Source: an uncultured Veillonella sp. (GTDB lineage: Bacteria > Bacillota > Negativicutes > Veillonellales > Veillonellaceae). Taken from it: DNA of 64,000 nt. The notes below the pieces were generated by a model. That model searched no databases, had not been told where the DNA came from, and was given only the letters and a program-made list of their open reading frames with translations. Location: positions 14,882 through 78,881 of the forward strand of contig UQVF01000004.1 of assembly GCA_900544365.1 (NCBI GenBank), given 5' to 3'. This document shows, one piece after another, positions 24,982 through 35,059 of the stretch; the stretch's first letter is position 1, and each line of letters opens with the position of its first letter. The position numbers were made by a program, and so were the translations under genes.

Positions 24982-25863
24982 TTACTTGTTTTCATAAATA
25001 GGAGAACTGAACAAAGATCGTGCAGCATTTTCAATGTATAAGGCTGTGCTAGATTGGTTCATTGTATATAGATGAATGCCAGATGTACCTTCTGTTACAA
25101 GGTCAACGATTTGATTCAAAGCATAGGCAAGGCCTGCATCACGAAGGGCAATTGGATCATGCTCATATTTGTCTAAGATAGCTTTAAATTTACGAGGAAT
25201 AGCAGTAGCATTGCTTGTTAATAAACGCAAGGCTTGGTTGCGGTTGATGATAGGCATAATACCGGCTAAAATTGGCACATCGATGCCAGCTAGGGCACAT
25301 TTTTCTTTGAAATCATAGAATACGTTATTATCCAAGAAGAATTGTGTTACTAATAACTCACAACCTGCATCGACTTTTTCTTTCAAAAAACGAATGTCTT
25401 GCAATTGATTCGGTGAGTCAGGATGTACCTCTGGGTAACAGGCGCCAGAGATTTGGAAATGAGGAGCATATTCTTTGACAAAATGAACGAGTTCAGAAGC
25501 ATATTTGAATTCTCCTACTGGCGGTAGGTCTTCTAAAATATCACCTCGAAGGGCTAGTAATTTGTGGATTCCTAATTGGTCTAGCTGATCGATAACAGAG
25601 CGAACTTGTTCCTTTGATAAATAAATAGCTGGCAAATGGGCTTTTGTGGGAATATGTAATGTATTTTGTACATAGTTAGATAATTTAATAGTTGTTTCTT
25701 CAATATTGCGTTGTTTATTACTGCATGTAACAGAAATGAACTCAGGTTTTAAACTTTTTAGTTCATCTAAGACAGTGATGATTTTTTCATCTCCTACTTG
25801 TGTATTAGGAGGGAATATTTCATAAGATAAGGTAGGTCTTTTTTGTTGTATAGTTTCGCTCAT
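24982..25863 (-). CDS. metF: Methylenetetrahydrofolate reductase
   Basis: A 293-residue FAD-dependent TIM-barrel protein that reduces 5,10-methylene-THF to 5-methyl-THF for methionine synthesis. Family segments are LSYEIFPPNTQ near the N-terminus (with the catalytic Glu), FISVTCSN, HLPAIYLS, LLALRGDI (the L-LRGD loop), GACYPEVHPDSPN and LLVTQFFLDN. The chosen ATG is 7 bases after AAAGGA; an upstream in-frame ATG eight codons earlier lies within that site. It appears monocistronic. Electron source (NADH or other) cannot be told. Confidence 0.93.
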   Translation of the reverse strand: MSETIQQKRPTLSYEIFPPNTQVGDEKIITVLDELKSLKPEFISVTCSNKQRNIEETTIKLSNYVQNTLHIPTKAHLPAIYLSKEQVRSVIDQLDQLGIHKLLALRGDILEDLPPVGEFKYASELVHFVKEYAPHFQISGACYPEVHPDSPNQLQDIRFLKEKVDAGCELLVTQFFLDNNVFYDFKEKCALAGIDVPILAGIMPIINRNQALRLLTSNATAIPRKFKAILDKYEHDPIALRDAGLAYALNQIVDLVTEGTSGIHLYTMNQSSTALYIENAARSLFSSPIYENK

Positions 25864-26148
25864 AGCTGGTTCCTTTCTACTAATCAAACATGGTCTTATG
25901 ATACCAATTTTTCTCTATATAGACAAATTCTTAATATATATATGGGGTCATAGAAAATAACTATATATCATGGAAACCATATGAAAATTCAAGCTCTGTA
26001 TATTGAAAGTTTACTGAGAAATAGATATGATAAATGTATTCGAAATGATTGCTGTTACAAAGGGGTTATAGCAGGACTTTCAGAAGAGGAGAAATCAGAG
26101 GGGTATGGTTTCCTATGGATATAGAGTTGTACAAGAAAGGAGATAGTG

Positions 26149-27309
26149 ATGAGTCAATTATTAGAGGAAATTGAATCCTTACGAGGACCGATGAAAATAT
26201 TGAATGATTTTTTCTTCGATCATCCAGAATTAGGGAATGAGGAATTTTTAGCGCATGGTAAATTAACAGACTTACTAGAAAGCGAAGGCTTTATTGTAGA
26301 CCGAGAAGTAAGTGGCTTACAAACAGCATTTCGTGCGGTGTACCATGTGCAAGGAGGAGGGCCAAAAATTGGGCTTCTCTGCGAATATGATGCTTTAGAA
26401 GGCTTGGGTCATGCGTGTGGTCATAACCTACAAGGCCCTTCCATCTGTGCTGCAGCGATTGGCTTGCGTCGTACCTTGCAAGTGCCAGCCACATTGGTGG
26501 TGTATGGGACGCCAGCAGAAGAGACTGCATCAGGTAAGTTAGTGATGGCTAAAGAGGGAGTGTTTGATGACTTAGATGTAGCATTTATGATGCACGGCAG
26601 TGATTCTACAACAGTAGATGGTAAGTCCTTGGCGCTTAACTTGGTGAATATTAAATTCCATGGTAAATCTGCTCATGCAGCTATTGCTCCAGAGAAGGGA
26701 ATCAGTGCTCTTGATGCGGTATTGATGTTCTTTAATGGTATGGAATATCTTAGAGAACACGTGCCTACAGAAGTACGTATGCATGGGATTATCACAGATG
26801 GTGGTAAGGCGGCGAATATCGTGCCAGATTATGCGTGTACACAATGGTATATTCGTTCCTCTAGTCGCATTCGCTTAGATGAAGTGGTGGAGCGCGTGAA
26901 ACAAGTGGCGCAAGGTGCTGCCTTGCAAGTGGGAGCTACTATGGAATGGGACGAAGTGAAAGCCTATGATAATAAGGTGAATGTACAAAGTCTGAATGAT
27001 TTACTTTTAAGAAATGCAGAGAAGATAGGGGCTCCTGATATTTCTGAACCGAGAAAAGTAACTGGCTCTACTGACTTTTCCAGTGTTACTTTCCGAGTGC
27101 CAGGGGCTTGCTTACGAGTTAAGTTTGTAGATAGAGGTGTCACTAGCCATTCTCAAGCGTGGTTGGATAATGGTAAAACTCAATTAGCAGAAGACGCGAT
27201 TATGTATGGGGCTAAGGGGATTGCTTTAACCGTAGAAGAAATTCTTACCACACCGGGATTATTAGAGCAGATTCAAGAAGACTTTCGACAGTCTAAAGAA
27301 AATTATTAA
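26149..27309 (+). CDS. M20D-type amidohydrolase (AbgB-like)
   Basis: A 386-residue zinc or manganese hydrolase of the M20 family. Segments include LLCEYDALEGLGHACGHNLQ (metal ligands Asp/His/His), GTPAEETASGK (catalytic Glu-Glu) and FHGKSAHAAIAPEKGISALD in the dimerisation lid. The order is closest to p-aminobenzoyl-glutamate hydrolase AbgB and amidohydrolase YxeP-like enzymes. A transporter gene of the DcuC type follows 35 bases after the stop, so the pair probably imports and cleaves an N-acylated or amide-linked amino-acid compound. The ATG one codon inside the open frame is used, behind AAAGGAGA. The substrate is unknown. Confidence 0.82.
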   Translation: MSQLLEEIESLRGPMKILNDFFFDHPELGNEEFLAHGKLTDLLESEGFIVDREVSGLQTAFRAVYHVQGGGPKIGLLCEYDALEGLGHACGHNLQGPSICAAAIGLRRTLQVPATLVVYGTPAEETASGKLVMAKEGVFDDLDVAFMMHGSDSTTVDGKSLALNLVNIKFHGKSAHAAIAPEKGISALDAVLMFFNGMEYLREHVPTEVRMHGIITDGGKAANIVPDYACTQWYIRSSSRIRLDEVVERVKQVAQGAALQVGATMEWDEVKAYDNKVNVQSLNDLLLRNAEKIGAPDISEPRKVTGSTDFSSVTFRVPGACLRVKFVDRGVTSHSQAWLDNGKTQLAEDAIMYGAKGIALTVEEILTTPGLLEQIQEDFRQSKENY

Positions 27310-27343
27310 TTAGCCTATGTAAATGGGTAAAGGAGAAGTAGTT

Positions 27344-28705
27344 ATGAATTTATTGTTGTGTGCTATCGTAATTATAGGCGTAGGTACATTGGTAATTAAA
27401 AAGTTTAAAGCGCAAACAGTACTGCTATTAGGCGGTTTAATTATGATGCTAGGTGCTTATTTTCTAGGCTATGCTACAGAATTTGTGGAGGCAAAAAAAG
27501 GAACTGGAATGATGTTTTTTGATGCCTTTGAGTGGATTAATAATACTACTGCAAAGGATGCAGCAGGACTAGGTTTAATGATTATGACATGTACAGGCTT
27601 TGCTAAATATATGGATCATATCGGTGCCAGCTCTCGTTTGGTCACAACTGCAATAAAACCATTACAAGCGATGAAAGCCCCTTATTTGGTATTATCTTTA
27701 ACATTCTTGCTGAATATGTTTATGTCTTTGGTAATTCCAAGTGCTTCTGGCCTTGCTATGTTGATGATGGTCACAATCTTCCCGATTTTAGTCCGCTTAG
27801 GTGTGAGCCCAGTTGGGGCAGCGGCAGCGGTCGCTACGGGTCACTTATTGGATATTGGACCAGCATCTGCCACAAGCTTGTTGGTGTCTAAAACTGTAGG
27901 CATAGGGGTAGAAGAATATTTTGTAGGCTATCAATTGAAAGTATACATTATCTGTGGTATTGTGACAGCTATTGCCCATTATATTTGGCAACAATATATG
28001 GACAAAAAATCTGGACATATTCCTTCCGAAGTTGTACATACAGAACCGCAAGAAGAAGTGGCAGTAGGTCCTATTGCTTACTTGGTATTGCCATTCTTAC
28101 CGCTTGTATTTATGCTAGGATTCAGTAAATATGGTATTGCAGGCATTAAGATGAATGTGAATTTAGCAATGTTTTTGAGTTTGTTTATATCCATGATATT
28201 TGAAATGATTCGTTTACGTGATTTCCGAAAAGTAGCTGCGTCCATTCAGACATTTTTCAAAGGAATGGGAGATCAGTTCACAAATACAGTCACTTTAATT
28301 GTAGCAGGGGAAACATTTGCTTTCGGTTTGACATCCCTAGGAATTGTGAATGAGTTTGTGACATTTATAAAAACTTTCGCAATCCAAGCTGATATGGTGG
28401 GCGTTATTGTGTCTGGGATTATCTTAGTATTGAGCATTGTTATGGGATCTGGTGTAGCTTCTATGTTTGCATTCTCGCCATTAGTGCCAAATTTCGCTAA
28501 AGAATTAGGTGGGAATGCGATTACAATGCTATTAGGTATGCAAAATGCAGCCTCTGTAGGTCGTTTGCTAAGCCCAATTAGTGCGGTTATGATTGCCGTA
28601 GCAGGGGTGGCAAATATTTCAAGTTTTGATTTAGTAAAACGAACTGCAGTGCCAGTATTAATTACGTTTATTACCTCTACCATTTGTATTTTAATTTTCC
28701 ATTAA
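27344..28705 (+). CDS. DcuC-family C4-dicarboxylate transporter
   Basis: A 453-residue inner-membrane protein with about 11-12 hydrophobic segments and the DcuC-like blocks ATGHLLDIGPASATSLLVS and GMQNAASVGRLLSPISAVM. DcuC exchanges or exports C4-dicarboxylates such as succinate during fermentation in E. coli. Relatives also carry other organic anions. It follows the amidohydrolase in the same transcript, which opens the alternative that it imports the substrate of that enzyme. The ATG lies 7 bases after AAAGGAGAAG. A LysR regulator follows after a terminator. Confidence 0.8.
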   Translation: MNLLLCAIVIIGVGTLVIKKFKAQTVLLLGGLIMMLGAYFLGYATEFVEAKKGTGMMFFDAFEWINNTTAKDAAGLGLMIMTCTGFAKYMDHIGASSRLVTTAIKPLQAMKAPYLVLSLTFLLNMFMSLVIPSASGLAMLMMVTIFPILVRLGVSPVGAAAAVATGHLLDIGPASATSLLVSKTVGIGVEEYFVGYQLKVYIICGIVTAIAHYIWQQYMDKKSGHIPSEVVHTEPQEEVAVGPIAYLVLPFLPLVFMLGFSKYGIAGIKMNVNLAMFLSLFISMIFEMIRLRDFRKVAASIQTFFKGMGDQFTNTVTLIVAGETFAFGLTSLGIVNEFVTFIKTFAIQADMVGVIVSGIILVLSIVMGSGVASMFAFSPLVPNFAKELGGNAITMLLGMQNAASVGRLLSPISAVMIAVAGVANISSFDLVKRTAVPVLITFITSTICILIFH

Positions 28706-28860
28706 TGGGTGAAAAGACGATGATATAGTAATTTGATTTAATTCCTAAGGATTTGATAGAAATTAAATGTTGACGATGCGTGGTCTTTTATGTATTATAA
28801 ATGTACAAGACTCATACTCCGCTGGAGTTTGACATGTGGAATCGTTAACAACATGAAGTA

Positions 28861-28900
28861 CCTAACGTGTAAGTATTCATATCTTACTCGTTAGGTTTTT
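28861..28900 (+). terminator. Terminator after amidohydrolase/dcuC pair
   Basis: CCTAACG and CGTTAGG with an inner GTAAG/CTTAC stem, followed by five T residues. Confidence 0.85.
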
Positions 28901-28964
28901 CATTCCTATGGAAGTAATGGCGAATCGATGAACTTCATGATAGATATAGAAAAGGCAAATACAG

Positions 28965-29900
28965 ATGAGAATACAACAATTACAATATTTAGAAAAAATT
29001 GCAGAAAAAGGATCTATTAATGAAGCGGCTAAGGAATTATATTTATCTCAACCTAGCTTATCCAATGCCGTAAAAGAATTAGAGCACGAAATGGGTGTCC
29101 AGCTATTATTGCGTACTAAATCAGGGGTAACATTAACCCATGATGGTCGAGAGTTTATGATTTACGCTCGACAAGTGTTAGATCAAATTCAATTATTAGA
29201 AGAACGTTATAAATCTAATACAAAGAGAAAAGAACATTTCTTTATATCTGCTCAACATTATGCCTTTGTAGTACATGCTTTTGTAGAGCTTATAAAAAGT
29301 GTAGATACTGACGAGTATCAATTTGGATTACGTGAAACAGAGACGCAAAATATTTTTGAAGATTTGGCGACTTTCAAAAGTGAATTAGGTATTTTGTATT
29401 TAAATAATTTTAATCGCCAAGTGATGGAGAAGTTATTCAAAGAATATAAGCTTACTTTTTATCCATTGTTTGAAGCGGAGCCACATGTATTTTTGTGCCG
29501 TGAACATCCATTGGCGAAGCAAGAGAAAATTACACTAGAAGAATTAGAAGATTTTCCATACTTAAGTTATGATCAAGGGGAGGATAATTCTTTCTACTTC
29601 TCAGAGGAAATCTTGAGCACTTTGGACAGAAAAATGACGATCAAAGTATCTGATAGGGCTACGATTTTTAACTTAATGGTTGGTTTGAATGGATATACGA
29701 TTAGTTCCGGCATTTTGAGTCGTGAGTTAAATGATGATAAGATTATAGCTATCCCACTAGATGTGGAAGATACGATGACTATGGGATATTTAATGCCCCA
29801 TATGCTTGAGCCAAGTCCCATTGCGAAAAAATATTTGAAACTATTGAAAGAACATATTCGCAACTATGGTTTTGAAGTCATGGAGTGGAAAAAGAAATAA
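28965..29900 (+). CDS. LysR-family transcription regulator
   Basis: A 311-residue regulator. The N-terminal winged helix-turn-helix is clear: QLQYLEKIAEKGSINEAAKE followed by LYLSQPSLSNAVKELEHEMG and LLLRTKSGVTLTHDG. The C-terminal two-lobed co-inducer domain starts near residue 90 and has HVFLCREHPLA. The genes it controls are not evident; the dcuC/amidohydrolase operon upstream is the nearest candidate, though LysR targets are usually divergent. The ribosome binding site (AAAAGG) is weak. It is followed by a strong terminator. Ligand unknown. Confidence 0.9.
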   Translation: MRIQQLQYLEKIAEKGSINEAAKELYLSQPSLSNAVKELEHEMGVQLLLRTKSGVTLTHDGREFMIYARQVLDQIQLLEERYKSNTKRKEHFFISAQHYAFVVHAFVELIKSVDTDEYQFGLRETETQNIFEDLATFKSELGILYLNNFNRQVMEKLFKEYKLTFYPLFEAEPHVFLCREHPLAKQEKITLEELEDFPYLSYDQGEDNSFYFSEEILSTLDRKMTIKVSDRATIFNLMVGLNGYTISSGILSRELNDDKIIAIPLDVEDTMTMGYLMPHMLEPSPIAKKYLKLLKEHIRNYGFEVMEWKKK

Positions 29901-29926
29901 CTTTTGCAATAGAATATAAAGGATAG

Positions 29927-29964
29927 AACAGAGGTATGCTACAGTAAGCATACCTCTGTTTCTT
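29927..29964 (+). terminator. Terminator after LysR gene
   Basis: A perfect 14-bp stem, AACAGAGGTATGCT with AGCATACCTCTGTT, then a T-rich run. Confidence 0.92.
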
Positions 29965-30184
29965 ATTGCGAATAAATATAAATTATGCAATGTATAACCG
30001 TAAGTGATAAATTAATAAGGTATTATGAGATATACGCTAAGTATTGTGTTGGTAAGGTTGTAAAATGCAATATAAGTATCTTGTGATAACTAAAAATTAT
30101 GTCAACGTGAAATCTTCTTATAGCCTATAATTATCGTTCTATTCTTTCAAAAAACAGTTTATAATCAAGGTATAACTTTATATT

Positions 30185-30442
30185 TGCCTTACTGGTGCCG
30201 CGAGGCTTAATAGGGAAGATTGGTGAAAAGCCAACACGGTCCCGCCGCTGTAAAGGGGAGTGAAACTTCATGTAACGTCACTGGGAAACTGGGAAGGCGA
30301 AGCGTAGCGAAGATCCTGAGTCAGAAGAACTGCCGTAAGAAGCATGTCGTTAGATCCGCGAGAGACGGGTAGAGATGGTTTTGCGCTAAGTGCATACGCT
30401 AAATCATAACCTACCGTTTTCCATCGAAAACGGTTTTTCTTT
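30185..30442 (+). ncRNA. Cobalamin riboswitch with terminator
   Basis: The leader has the conserved blocks of the AdoCbl riboswitch in order: GGTGCC near 30194, GGGAAGATTGGTGAAAAGCC, CCCGCCGCTGTAA at about 30241, CACTGGGAAACTGGGAAGG, and GAGTCAGAAGAACTGCC (the B12-box region). An intrinsic terminator follows (CCGTTTTC/GAAAACGG plus T-run, about 30413-30442). It precedes mutA by about 220 bases. A TATAAT box lies at 30160-30165. A standard cobalamin switch would turn the operon off when B12 is abundant, which is odd for a B12-requiring enzyme. Confidence 0.92.
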
Positions 30443-30664
30443 TATGAATGGTAGTTATATCTTTCAGTAAAAGACTAGGTAGGGTGATGAGTTATAGGGT
30501 TGGGTAGGGTATACCCAGTTTCTAATTGTTTATTTTTATGTTTATGAGAGCTGCAACTGTATTACATAAGATATTAGAATCTCTATGATGAGGAAAATCT
30601 CACTAGAAAAGTGGTTTGAGTAAGGGAACGTATGCCTATGTGGTCAGAGAAAGGAAGCTAGACT

Positions 30665-32839
30665 ATGGGACAAGACAAGCATCATGAACCACAAGTTCAG
30701 GAAGAACAGTTTGAGCTACCAGATGTATCGTTTGATGAGTTTTCTATCCCTACCTACGAGGAGTGGAAAACGACGGTAGAAGGTATCTTAAAAGGGAAAG
30801 ATTTCCAAAAAAGTATGTATACAAAAACATACGAAGGAATTACTTTACAACCAATGTATTGGTTGAGCGACCAAGAAGGATTGACTCAAAACTTGACATA
30901 TCCTGGTCGTGATAGCAATTTACGGGGTGCGAAAGCGAGTGGATATATCCATACACCTTGGACAATTGCACAACGTTGTGACGGAAAAACAATTGCTGAC
31001 ATGCATGACATGTTACAATTTGAACTAGATAAAGGTAGCACAGCTATCAGTTTCACACTGGATAGTGCTACACGGAAAGGACAAGATGCTACAAAAGCGG
31101 ATGCTAAGGATGTGGCTGATGTGGGTGTATCCTTGTCCACTGTAGAAGAAGTGGAAGCTTTATTAAAAGGCATGGACTTAACTACAAAAGAATTAGATGT
31201 TCGTACAGGTGCTAGTAGCGTATGCTGGGCGGCTGCTTTACATGCACTTTGCGAATCCCGAGGGGTGGATGTGAAATCCTTGTCCGGTATGATTGGGGCA
31301 GATCCAATTGGTACTTTGGCACAAGACGGTCATTTACCACGCCCTATGGATGAATATTTTGATGATATGGCACATACCATTGCTTGGGCATCTGCACATG
31401 CACCACAATTGCGTACAGTGTTGGTAGACACAGATGTATACCATAATGGCGGTGGCAATGACGTACAAGAATTAGGCTTTGCTATGTCTACAGCTGTCAC
31501 ATATTTGCGTGAAATGGAACGCCGTGGTATTGATGTGAATACATTTGCGAAACAAATTCGTTTCCATGTCAGCGTAGGTGCTAATTTCTTCATGGAAATT
31601 GCGAAACTACGTGCCATTAAAATGGTGTGGGCTCAAATTATTGAACATTGTGGCGGTGATGAAGAAGCGAAGAAAATTAACTTGTTCGTAAGTACATCTC
31701 ACTTTACACAAACTGTATTTGATCCATATGTAAACTTATTACGTGCTGGTTCTCAATCCTTCTCCGCAGTAGTAGGTGGTATGGATGGTATGTTTGTACG
31801 ACCTCTTGATGGCTGTATTCGTCCAAGTGATGAATTCTCTCGCCGTATTGCCCGTAATATTCAAATCATGGAGCAACAAGAGTTCAACTTCATTCAACCA
31901 GTTGACCCTGCCGGTGGTAGCTGGTACTTAGAACCATTGACACAAGAATTGACTGAAAAATCTTGGGCATTGTTCCAAGAATTAGAAGGTAAAGGTGGCA
32001 TCTTAGAAACATTAGTATCTGGTGAAACGCAAGAAGCGGTGGATGCTATTTTACAAAGCCGCTTTAAAAATTTGGCAACTCGTAAAGATCGTGCCGTTGG
32101 TAGTAACATGTATCCAAATATGACGGAAGAATTGTTAGAAGTGCCAGCTGTGGACTTTGACAGTTTACGTCAAGTTCGTGTACAAGCATTAGCGAATGTA
32201 GGTACTGCAGATGCAGCCATATTAGCACTTAAAAAATTACAAGAATCTGACTTCAGTGAAATAGGCTCCTTAGTGAGAGTTGCTTATGATGCATTAGTAG
32301 CAGGGGCTAGCTTTGGACAAATTTTCGAAGCCTTAGCAGATGGCAGTGAAGGTATTACAGTACAAGCAATTCTATCTCATCGTTGGACAGAACAATACGA
32401 AGAATTGCGTATGCGCACTGAAACTTTCAAAGAAACACATAATGGGGACAATGTTAAAATCTTTTTGGCTAACATGGGTCCAATTCCTCAACATAAAGCG
32501 AGAGCCGATTTCGTTACTTCTTTCATGCAAGTAGCTGAATTTGATGTGCTTACCAATGATGGATTCCCAACTGTGGACGAAGCAGTAGCAGCTGCCTTGG
32601 CATCGAATGCAGATGTGACAATCGTATGTTCTACTGATGATACATATCCAGAATTGGCACCAGCGGTGACAAAAGCAATCAAAGCCGCTCGCCCAGCTAT
32701 GAAAGTATTCTTGGCAGGGGCTCCATCTCCAGAGTTGAAAGAACTTTGCGATGAAGCAGGCATGGATGATTATATTAGTGTACGCTCCAATTGCTATCAA
32801 ACATTATTAGCAATGCAACGCGAGAAAGGAATGATGTAG
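30665..32839 (+). CDS. mutA: Methylmalonyl-CoA mutase small (non-catalytic) subunit
   Basis: A 724-residue subunit of the heterodimeric mutase. It has the TIM barrel and B12-fold architecture of its partner but has lost the cofactor ligand: the C-terminal domain reads KIFLANMGPIPQHKARADF where an active subunit has DGHDRG. It supports the catalytic subunit structurally, as in Propionibacterium. The barrel segment GMDGMFVRPLDG and the C-terminal FLAGAPSPELKEL are recognisable. It lies downstream of the cobalamin riboswitch, and its stop directly abuts the start of mutB, so the two subunits are made in equal amounts. Confidence 0.92.
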   Translation: MGQDKHHEPQVQEEQFELPDVSFDEFSIPTYEEWKTTVEGILKGKDFQKSMYTKTYEGITLQPMYWLSDQEGLTQNLTYPGRDSNLRGAKASGYIHTPWTIAQRCDGKTIADMHDMLQFELDKGSTAISFTLDSATRKGQDATKADAKDVADVGVSLSTVEEVEALLKGMDLTTKELDVRTGASSVCWAAALHALCESRGVDVKSLSGMIGADPIGTLAQDGHLPRPMDEYFDDMAHTIAWASAHAPQLRTVLVDTDVYHNGGGNDVQELGFAMSTAVTYLREMERRGIDVNTFAKQIRFHVSVGANFFMEIAKLRAIKMVWAQIIEHCGGDEEAKKINLFVSTSHFTQTVFDPYVNLLRAGSQSFSAVVGGMDGMFVRPLDGCIRPSDEFSRRIARNIQIMEQQEFNFIQPVDPAGGSWYLEPLTQELTEKSWALFQELEGKGGILETLVSGETQEAVDAILQSRFKNLATRKDRAVGSNMYPNMTEELLEVPAVDFDSLRQVRVQALANVGTADAAILALKKLQESDFSEIGSLVRVAYDALVAGASFGQIFEALADGSEGITVQAILSHRWTEQYEELRMRTETFKETHNGDNVKIFLANMGPIPQHKARADFVTSFMQVAEFDVLTNDGFPTVDEAVAAALASNADVTIVCSTDDTYPELAPAVTKAIKAARPAMKVFLAGAPSPELKELCDEAGMDDYISVRSNCYQTLLAMQREKGMM

Positions 32840-35023
32840 ATGATTCCGGATTTTAGAAATATTCCTTTTACAGCTGCTAGCCCCAAAGCATCCGATTTAG
32901 ATGCATGGAAAGAGCAATTGCAAGCTGAAACTGGCAAGTCCTATGATGACAACTTCATTCGTACTATGGAACAAATCGATGTGGGTCCTGTGTATGATGC
33001 CTCTATTTATGATCAATGTAACCATTTACAATATGTGGCGGGTATTCCTCCGTATCTTCGTGGACCCTATGGTACGATGTATGTGCAACGTCCTTGGACA
33101 GTACGTCAGTACGCAGGTTTCTCCACAGCGGAAGAGTCCAATGCCTTTTACCGTCGTAACTTAGCGGCTGGTCAAAAAGGTTTGTCTATCGCATTCGACT
33201 TGGCTACTCACCGTGGTTACGACTCTGACCATCCTCGCGTAGTGGGTGACGTTGGTAAAGCCGGCGTTGCGGTAGACTCCATTCTGGATATGGAAATCTT
33301 GTTCTCTGGTATTCCATTAGATCAAATGTCTGTATCTATGACAATGAACGGTGCCGTATTACCAGTTATGGCCTTCTATATCTTAGCCGGTGAAGAACAG
33401 GGCGTAGATAAATCCGTTATGGCAGGTACGATCCAAAATGATATTTTGAAAGAATTCATGGTGCGTAATACTTACATTTATCCACCAGCAGCCTCCATGC
33501 GTATCATCGGTGATATCTTTGCCTACACATCTAAGTACATGCCTAAATTCAATAGTATTTCTATTTCTGGTTACCATATGCAAGAAGCAGGTGCTACGGC
33601 GGATATCGAATTAGGTTACACATTGGCCGATGGTTTGGAATACTTGCGTACAGGTGTGGCAGCGGGGCTTACCGTTGACCAGTTCGCACCGCGCTTATCC
33701 TTCTTCTGGGCAATGGGTAAAAACTACTTTATGGAAATTGCTAAAATGCGTGCAGGTCGTATGTTATGGGCTAAAATTGTTAAATCCTTTGGTCCAAAAA
33801 ATGTTAAATCTATGGCATTGCGTACGCACTCCCAAACATCTGGTTGGTCTTTAACAGAACAAGATCCATTCAATAACATCACTCGTACATGTATCGAAGC
33901 GATGGCAGCAGCCTTGGGTCATACTCAATCCTTGCATACGAATGCTCTTGACGAAGCCATAGCCTTACCAACAGACTTCTCGGCTCGTATTGCTCGTAAT
34001 ACGCAATTGTATATTCAAGATGAAACAAATGTATGTAAAGTTATCGACCCATGGGGCGGTTCCTACTATGTAGAATTCTTGACAAATCAATTGATTCGCA
34101 AAGCTTGGGCTCATATCCAAGAAGTTGAAGCCTTGGGTGGTATGTCTAAAGCGATTGATACAGGTCTTCCAAAAATGCGTATCGAAGAAGCGGCAGCTCG
34201 TCGCCAAGCGCACATTGACTCTGGCAGTGAAAAAATTGTCGGCGTTAACTACTTACGCCTTGATAAAGAAGATCCACTAGATATCTTAGAAGTTGATAAT
34301 ACAGCCGTACGCTTGGCACAGATCGAACGATTGAAAACATTGCGTGCTAATCGTGATAATGACAAAGTACGCAGTTGTTTGGATGCTATTACAAAAGCGA
34401 TGGAAACAGGAGAAGGAAACTTGCTTGAATTAGCCGTAGAAGCAGCTCGTGCTCGTGCATCAAAAGGGGAAATCTCTGATGCAGTAGAAAAAGTATGTGG
34501 CCGTCATAAAGCGATCATTCGCTCTATTTCTGGTGTATACAGCAGCGAATTTAGCGATGATGATGTCATCACAGAAGTACGTAGCATGACTGAAAAATTT
34601 GAAGAAAAACATGGTCGTCGTCCTCGTATTTTCGTAGCGAAAATGGGTCAAGATGGTCATGACCGCGGAGCTAAGGTAATTTCTACAGCCTTCGCAGATA
34701 TGGGCTATGACGTAGATATCGGACCTTTATTCCAAACTCCAGAAGAAGCAGCGAAAGATGCCGTAGATAATGACGTACATATCGTTGGTATGAGTTCCTT
34801 AGCAGCAGGTCATAAAACATTGATGCCTCAATTATGTGAAGAACTTAAAAAATTAGGCCGTGAAGATATTATGGTTGTTATCGGTGGCGTTATCCCAGCG
34901 CAAGATTATGATTATCTCTATGAGCATGGTGCCGCAGCAATCTTTGGACCTGGTACAATCATTCCAGTATGTGCTAAAAAAGTTCTCGAATTATTAGAAG
35001 AACGCTTAGAAGAGGAAGAATAA
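32840..35023 (+). CDS. mutB: Methylmalonyl-CoA mutase large (catalytic) subunit
   Basis: A 727-residue catalytic subunit with the fused B12 domain. It isomerises succinyl-CoA and methylmalonyl-CoA. The TIM barrel has VRQYAGFSTAEESNAFYRRN, AFDLATHRGYDSDHPRV and GTIQNDILKEFMVRNTYIYP. Tyr91 and Arg209 are the methylmalonyl-specific residues. The C-terminal domain (from about residue 590) has KMGQDGHDRGAKVISTAFAD with the cobalt-ligand histidine and IGGVIPAQDY. It starts on the base after the mutA stop; the ribosome binding site is within the mutA end. It is the second complete mutase of the window. Confidence 0.95.
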   Translation: MIPDFRNIPFTAASPKASDLDAWKEQLQAETGKSYDDNFIRTMEQIDVGPVYDASIYDQCNHLQYVAGIPPYLRGPYGTMYVQRPWTVRQYAGFSTAEESNAFYRRNLAAGQKGLSIAFDLATHRGYDSDHPRVVGDVGKAGVAVDSILDMEILFSGIPLDQMSVSMTMNGAVLPVMAFYILAGEEQGVDKSVMAGTIQNDILKEFMVRNTYIYPPAASMRIIGDIFAYTSKYMPKFNSISISGYHMQEAGATADIELGYTLADGLEYLRTGVAAGLTVDQFAPRLSFFWAMGKNYFMEIAKMRAGRMLWAKIVKSFGPKNVKSMALRTHSQTSGWSLTEQDPFNNITRTCIEAMAAALGHTQSLHTNALDEAIALPTDFSARIARNTQLYIQDETNVCKVIDPWGGSYYVEFLTNQLIRKAWAHIQEVEALGGMSKAIDTGLPKMRIEEAAARRQAHIDSGSEKIVGVNYLRLDKEDPLDILEVDNTAVRLAQIERLKTLRANRDNDKVRSCLDAITKAMETGEGNLLELAVEAARARASKGEISDAVEKVCGRHKAIIRSISGVYSSEFSDDDVITEVRSMTEKFEEKHGRRPRIFVAKMGQDGHDRGAKVISTAFADMGYDVDIGPLFQTPEEAAKDAVDNDVHIVGMSSLAAGHKTLMPQLCEELKKLGREDIMVVIGGVIPAQDYDYLYEHGAAAIFGPGTIIPVCAKKVLELLEERLEEEE

Positions 35024-35059
35024 TCGGTCATATTCGAATCGGTGAAAGGAGGGTGTCTT